This document shows positions 59,181-64,000 of a DNA stretch of 64,000 bases, piece by piece. This stretch comes from Sceloporus undulatus. Taxonomy: Eukaryota; Chordata; Lepidosauria; Squamata; Phrynosomatidae. The stretch spans positions 122,456,623 through 122,520,622 of the forward strand of contig NC_056523.1 in NCBI RefSeq assembly GCF_019175285.1. The letters are read 5' to 3'. Within the stretch, counting starts at the first letter, position 1. Each line of letters starts with the position of its first letter. The notes beneath the pieces were generated by a model, which made no database searches, was not told where the DNA came from, and saw only the letters and a list, made by a program, of their open reading frames with translations. The position numbers and the translations under genes are program-made.

Positions 59181-61522
59181 ATTTGGAGAAAGAAATTGGA
59201 AGTCGATAGGATTCCGGTGATGATATACTTCATGACCCAATGGACAAACCTCTGCCAGTTTCTTTAACATGTGACTGAGAGAGAAAAATATGTGGTTGGG
59301 CCTGGAAACATCTGCACAGTGTACTGCATTCTCCTTTGTAAATATTTGAATCTTTTGACATTCAGTCAAATTGAGTATGGCACACCTGCTCTTCAAAACC
59401 AGTCTAAGAATTATTAAAAGCTACTATCAATCTAAGGTGTTATATGTTAAAAAAGAGAGCAAAGTAGAAAGAAATGTGTAACTTCTGCTTGGTAAATGTC
59501 TACATGTGTAACCCACTCCTGGGTAGAGATTATATTGAGTTAATGCAAAATGTGTAAAGCCTCTGAATAATGAAAACATTGTTTTTAATCAGGAACTAAA
59601 AGAGCCACTTTTTTTAAATCTATCTTACAATTATAAGCTTAGCTGTTGACAGCTTCTCATCAGACTTCATCTTAGTATGCCAAACATCTTGATTGGTTTA
59701 AAGGGCTCTGACTTAAGGGGATTGTATATTCTGTCACATTTTTATTCATCTCTGAAAACATCTTATAATTGGAGAAGTATCTTCTTCCTGCCTGTATCTG
59801 TCTCGTCCTACACACCGCACATGTGTGATGGCTACAAAACCACCAAGGTCTTCTCTACCCATTTAGAACTGCACATACACACTGAGGGCAAACTGTTTAG
59901 AAATAGCTCTGAAATGTACTACTTGATACCTTATTTTGCTATGGGTAAGCTAGTTTCGATGGATGCTGCTTTTAACAAGCCTTGTGTTTGCTTATAAGAG
60001 CTATACCATTTCTTCCCTTGTGTTCTTTGGAAAAAATCCTGGATTCTCACAGATTTTCATATAGCTGCTAAGCATATGTATTCTTCTTGTTATATCAGCC
60101 GTCAAGAATAATTTCAGGAAGCTTCATCTAATGATAGGTCCTAATACTTAATGGTTCTGAATAAGCTTGAACATGAAACTACATGATTTCAACAACAGAA
60201 ATAGTTTTGTGAAATACATTTAAGTAGATTCCACTTCATAAGATTTGTGAAATAATATTTCAGTTGGGAGACATAAGGAGACAGTGGCAAAGAGGGGATG
60301 AGGAACAGAGACCATGGGAAACATTAAAGGCAAGAGGGGCAGTTTTTTCTATGCAAAGTCAGATGTATTCAAAAGTAGTCTTTAGATTCATGGTGTAGTA
60401 ACCAACAATAATACAATTGTTGTAGCTATTGTGATCATTTAATAGTGGGAGTTAAATCTCACTTAAATCATGAGAATTAAATGTACCATACTGATAAACA
60501 TTGTTTTAGCAATCTCACCTTGAAGTCTCCCTTCTAAGCTCCCCTTGATTTTTCAGGTCAGTAGCTGTGTGTTCTGAAGAAACTGATGTTTCCTACCAGC
60601 TTGCCATTGTTCCTGTCATAGTGATGTCCATACATTATTTTGGATAGATACTGACTTATTTCTCATGATGACAACAGAAATACATTGTTGACATGTGATA
60701 GGGTAGAAAGCAAGCCCTATAGGTTGTGACTAACAGCTGGGTCCTAAGGCTAAGGTTTAGCTTCAAAAAGAACATTTGTTTTCAGTCCTCAAGGGCAGCT
60801 TGGCCTCTTTATTCTTAAATCTGCACCTCTTAGACTTGACTGCCATCAAGGACTGGGAACTGTAGAACAGAATACAATCTCCACCTCCTAAGAGGCTGTT
60901 CATTTGTTTTTGTGGAAATGGTACCTGAAGTAACTTGCAATTAAAATTTGAAGGAATATTTCAATTGCAAGAAAACTAAACTGCACTCTTGTGAACGGGA
61001 AGAGGAAGCCAACTTTGATCTAGCATATGTTTTATATCCTCAAACAACAGCTGTTAACACGGTGAAAAGTAAGCTGGCATGAGTAAGATAGTAACTGCAT
61101 AGTTGGTGCATTTCTGCATCTGCTGATCCTGGTCAAACTTGCCTGTGTGCATTAACTATGCAAAAATATAGAAAAGTCCCTCACTGTCTCTACACTGCCA
61201 ATCTGTTTTCAAGTTCCTTGTCCCACACAAAATCCCATTGACTGATATGTCTGATGTTTCTTTTCAATGGCCAAGAACTTTCAGAAAGAATCCTTTTCCG
61301 TCTCTTTTTTAATTATTTGTTAAAATACAACATTTTTATAATTTCCAAAGCTTCCATCTTCTCTTTCTTGTTCCTGAATACTCAGATTTCATTCAATGTC
61401 TTCAGCAAGGAAGAGTAAAAAGATAATATTACATTCAGAAAAATAAAACTTAAATATCTATAGCAGTAGAAATTAGTTTTAACCCCCGGTTCCCCAGCCT
61501 TAATTGCAGTTTTATTCTTGGT
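59181..61522 (+). other. SLU7: SLU7 3'UTR and downstream; end not fixed
   Basis: The 3'UTR starts at 59,181. A Pumilio-type octamer, TGTAAATA, lies at 59,337-59,344. ATTAAA variants occur near 59,412, 60,325 and 60,953, and an AATAAA near 61,442. I cannot say which is used. No further exon or clear repeat was seen. Confidence 0.5.
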
Positions 61523-61532
61523 NNNNNNNNNN
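61523..61532. other. Assembly gap of 10 N
   Basis: Ten N, with no duplicated flanks. Confidence 0.99.
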
Positions 61533-61768
61533 ACGTTATTGTATTTACACTCTCATATATATACCTGCTAACTTTCATTTCATTCACAAGTATTCTCATA
61601 TTGATGTTACTAACCATAATACATATTATTATAAGGTATTTTCCCCTTCTTATCATCAATCCCCTTTTCCATCTCTCAAGTTGGTTTGGTTTAGTCTTTT
61701 TAGCTGCTTGCTCTTTGTCTAGAAATCAACAGTCAGACTGTTCTGGACAGCCTCTGGCATTTTAGTGC

Positions 61769-61792
61769 TTTTTTTTTTTTTTTTTTTTTTTT
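61769..61792. repeat. Poly-T run of 24
   Basis: Twenty-four consecutive T. No SINE body adjoins it. Confidence 0.9.
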
Positions 61793-61957
61793 ACTTTTGC
61801 ATCCAAATTCAGCATCTTACCAAATTACTTCACTCTCACTTGGCCATAACACTGCTGCCCTTGTCAAAACATTGGATCAAACAATAATGTCATTTGTCTT
61901 CTGTACCCCTGATGCCTGCAGCCCTCTTCCCTTTAACCTTGTCCAAAATTAGAATTA

Positions 61958-62211
61958 CAGTGGTGCCTCGGGTTACGAAATTAATTCGTTCCGTGGCACC
62001 GTTCGTAACCCGAAAAGCCTTCGTAAGCCGAATTGCCATAGGCGCTAATGGGGAAAAGCCGCGATTCCGTGCGAAAAAGCCGAAAAAAGCACCAAAAGTT
62101 TTTTCGTAACCCGAAAAAACATTCGTAACCCGGAACAATGTTTTCCTATGGGATTTTTTCGTATCCCGAAAATTTCGTAACCTGGGTATTTCGTATCCCG
62201 AGGTACCACTG
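61958..62211 (+). mobile_element. Mariner-type CpG-rich MITE, copy C
   Basis: A 254-bp copy with TA flanks. The ends are cagtggtgcctcgggttacg and cccgaggtaccactg. It has the same internal ttcgtaacccg subrepeats and the same orientation as copies A and B. Confidence 0.9.
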
Positions 62212-62456
62212 TAGCTTGTATTTTTAGTGCAACATTTTTAAAAAGAGCAGAAGAACTCAAACAGAAAATAAGAAGAGGAAAAAGTGTTGGCCTGCATGCA
62301 GCCCCAGGCTGATTTTACTGGCCTTTTACACCTCTAGACTTGCCAGACTGATCTCTTTTTGGCCAAATATTTGGATTGCTTCTCTATGAAGCCTCCAGAA
62401 CTGACAAGTCATATGTTCAACAGGTTTCAAGATCCCCTTGCACTAATTTTTAAGTA

Positions 62457-62712
62457 CAGTGCTCCCTCGGGTTACGAAATTAATTCGTTCCGCGGCTAAT
62501 TTCGTAACCCGAAAAACCTTCGTAACCCGAATTGCCATAGGCGCTAATGGGAAAAAAAGCCGTGGCTCCGCCGCGGCTCCATTTAAAACAGCGCCGGCGT
62601 TTTTTCGTAACCCGAAAAAACGTTCGTAACCCGAAACAATAAATCCCTATGGGATTTATTCGTATCCCGAAAAATTCGTAAGCTGGGTAATTCGTATCCC
62701 GAGGTACCACTG
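62457..62712 (+). mobile_element. Mariner-type CpG-rich MITE, copy D
   Basis: A 256-bp copy with TA flanks. The ends are cagtgctccctcgggttacg and cccgaggtaccactg. The middle (gccgtggctccgccgcggct) differs from A-C, so it may be a subfamily. It lies 245 bases from copy C. Confidence 0.88.
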
Positions 62713-63575
62713 TACTTATTTTTCAAATCTAAAAATGAGATTCTGACCCCTTTGGATTTTTTGGCCTTCTTGGCAATCCGGGCAGCTCCCAGACAGTCCC
62801 AAGGACAGTAAATGGGCATCCAGACCCACACACAGAAGTTGCCAATTGCTGCAAAAATCCACTAATCACTTTTCCTCCTTCGGGCAGAATTGTTTCCATT
62901 CTAACAGACTAGTTAGTCAAATAAATTCAAATAAAACAGCAGGGCTTGCTAATCAACAAGTTAAAAGTGAGGTTGCAAGCTGAGAGAAGCAGCCTAGATC
63001 TATTTTTGTTTCTACAAATCAGATGTGAGAGTAAGGCCGAGAGCCCCAGATGTGGCTCATTTCCTAATACATTCTAAATAGGTCTCAAGGCAGTTTGATA
63101 CTACACAACATTCTGGTACATTTCTCTGGAAGAAATCTAGTACAAATTAGAAAAGATGAGCCCTATTTTCAGCCTAGTCTCTCTCTGTCACATGCACATT
63201 AAGTCCCTTTATAGGCTATGTTAGCATTCCTGTGAGAGACTGGTATTGCTGCTCTTGGTCTGCTTAAAGCCTGAGAAAAATCTTGTAAAGAATTTTGGCT
63301 GTCGTAGTAACCTAAGAGCAGCTAAGATCTGGCCGACTTCACAAAACCATATGTAATCTATGCTTATCATTTTGTTTAGCTAAGAGAAATTATTTAGAAT
63401 ATGTTCTCTCTAGGGAGGCTGTACAAACACTCCTAGGCTGCAGAAAAAGATCAGCCTAGTACAAAATATACATAGTATTCTTTTTTAACAACCCAAAGCC
63501 CATCATCCTCAAAGCCTGTGAAGTTCAAAAGCTAGTGTGATGTATTTTGTTTGGTTGGCCTAAGAAAGGTTTCTT
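62713..63575. other. Non-genic, no recognised feature
   Basis: No exon or repeat was recognised. Confidence 0.5.
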
Positions 63576-63579
63576 TATA

Positions 63580-64000
63580 TTTTTTTAAATTTTATTCAGC
63601 TGATACCTTACTTTTGCCCTGGTGTGAGGCCCATGTCAACTTACAATAATTTGAAATAAATGTTTAGCTAATACCTTATTTTACAAAAGTTTAGCAAAAA
63701 CAATTTTGTTAAAAAGCAGTTCTGGTTAAAAACAGTTTAGAATGCATTTAAAACATAATTCGAAAGATAGAAACACTTTCAAACATTCTTCTGCCATGTG
63801 ATTAAAACTTAAAGACGCCTAAACAGAAAGGTCTTTGCCTGCCAGAGGAAAAAGAGCAGAGATGGGACTAACTGGGCCTCCCATGGAAGGGAGTTCAACA
63901 GCCTAGGAGCAGACATCAAGAAGGCCCTCTCCTGTAACCTCACCGAATGTGCCTGTGATGGTGTTTCACAACAAGATGGATTTTGGATTTTGTTCTATCG
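63580..64000 (-). mobile_element. L2-like LINE 3' fragment, runs off the window
   Basis: On the plus strand it reads ccctggtgtgaggcccatgt near the 3' end. Further on come aaggtctttgcctgccagag, tcccatggaagggagttcaa, cagcctaggagcagacatca and aggccctctcctgtaacctc. This is a reversed L2-class coding end. It is decayed. Confidence 0.6.

Noticed and set aside
54193-62831. Minus-strand ORFs reading [13 protein letters not shown] and similar
   Set aside because: These are translations of the ttcgtaacccg subrepeats of the mariner-type MITEs, not proteins.
1-64000. CRISPR arrays, bacterial operons, plasmid or phage features
   Set aside because: The window is vertebrate nuclear DNA. Repeats here are interspersed elements, not spacer arrays.

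Overview
The window is nuclear DNA from a squamate reptile, most likely an iguanian lizard. The evidence is the repeat mix: Sauria-type tRNA SINEs, a 5S rRNA-headed SINE, BovB, CR1 and L2 LINEs, a SPIN-type hAT element and several MITE families, alongside vertebrate spliced genes. Two host genes can be read exon by exon, and both agree closely with the human proteins recalled from memory.

Layout. Positions 1-31,290 hold no recognisable host gene. This stretch is a mosaic of transposable elements: an open LINE reverse-transcriptase fragment at the left edge; a GC-rich multi-hairpin island (1.47-1.81 kb); a near-complete L2-type LINE with an uninterrupted 1,002-aa ORF (3.57-7.32 kb); BovB and CR1 pieces; a hAT element with a perfect 8-bp target duplication (10.55 kb); a SPIN-like element (21.93 kb); and a fossil LTR next to a 100-N assembly gap at 26.1 kb. 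From 31.7 to 39.05 kb on the minus strand lies PTTG1 (securin; six exons, five coding, 197 aa). From about 40.36 to 59.18 kb on the plus strand lies SLU7 (splicing factor; one non-coding and fifteen coding exons, 588 aa). The two are head to head, with about 1.2 kb between them packed with foldback MITEs. Beyond 59.18 kb come the SLU7 3'UTR, two more copies of a CpG-rich mariner-type MITE, and an L2 fragment that runs off the window.

Function. Securin holds separase inactive until anaphase; its KEN box, D-box and separase-binding segment are all present. SLU7 acts in 3' splice-site choice at the second step of splicing; its CCHC zinc knuckle is intact. PTTG1 and SLU7 are also divergent neighbours in human, so the locus is a conserved synteny block. 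I found no sign of an undescribed gene system. The most interesting items are mobile-element biology: a same-orientation cluster of CpG-rich MITEs with internal 11-bp subrepeats, a 93-bp-arm foldback between the two genes, a SPIN-like element beside BovB, an L2 that appears to have 5' tandem monomers and no ORF1, and a probable false duplication at the assembly gap.
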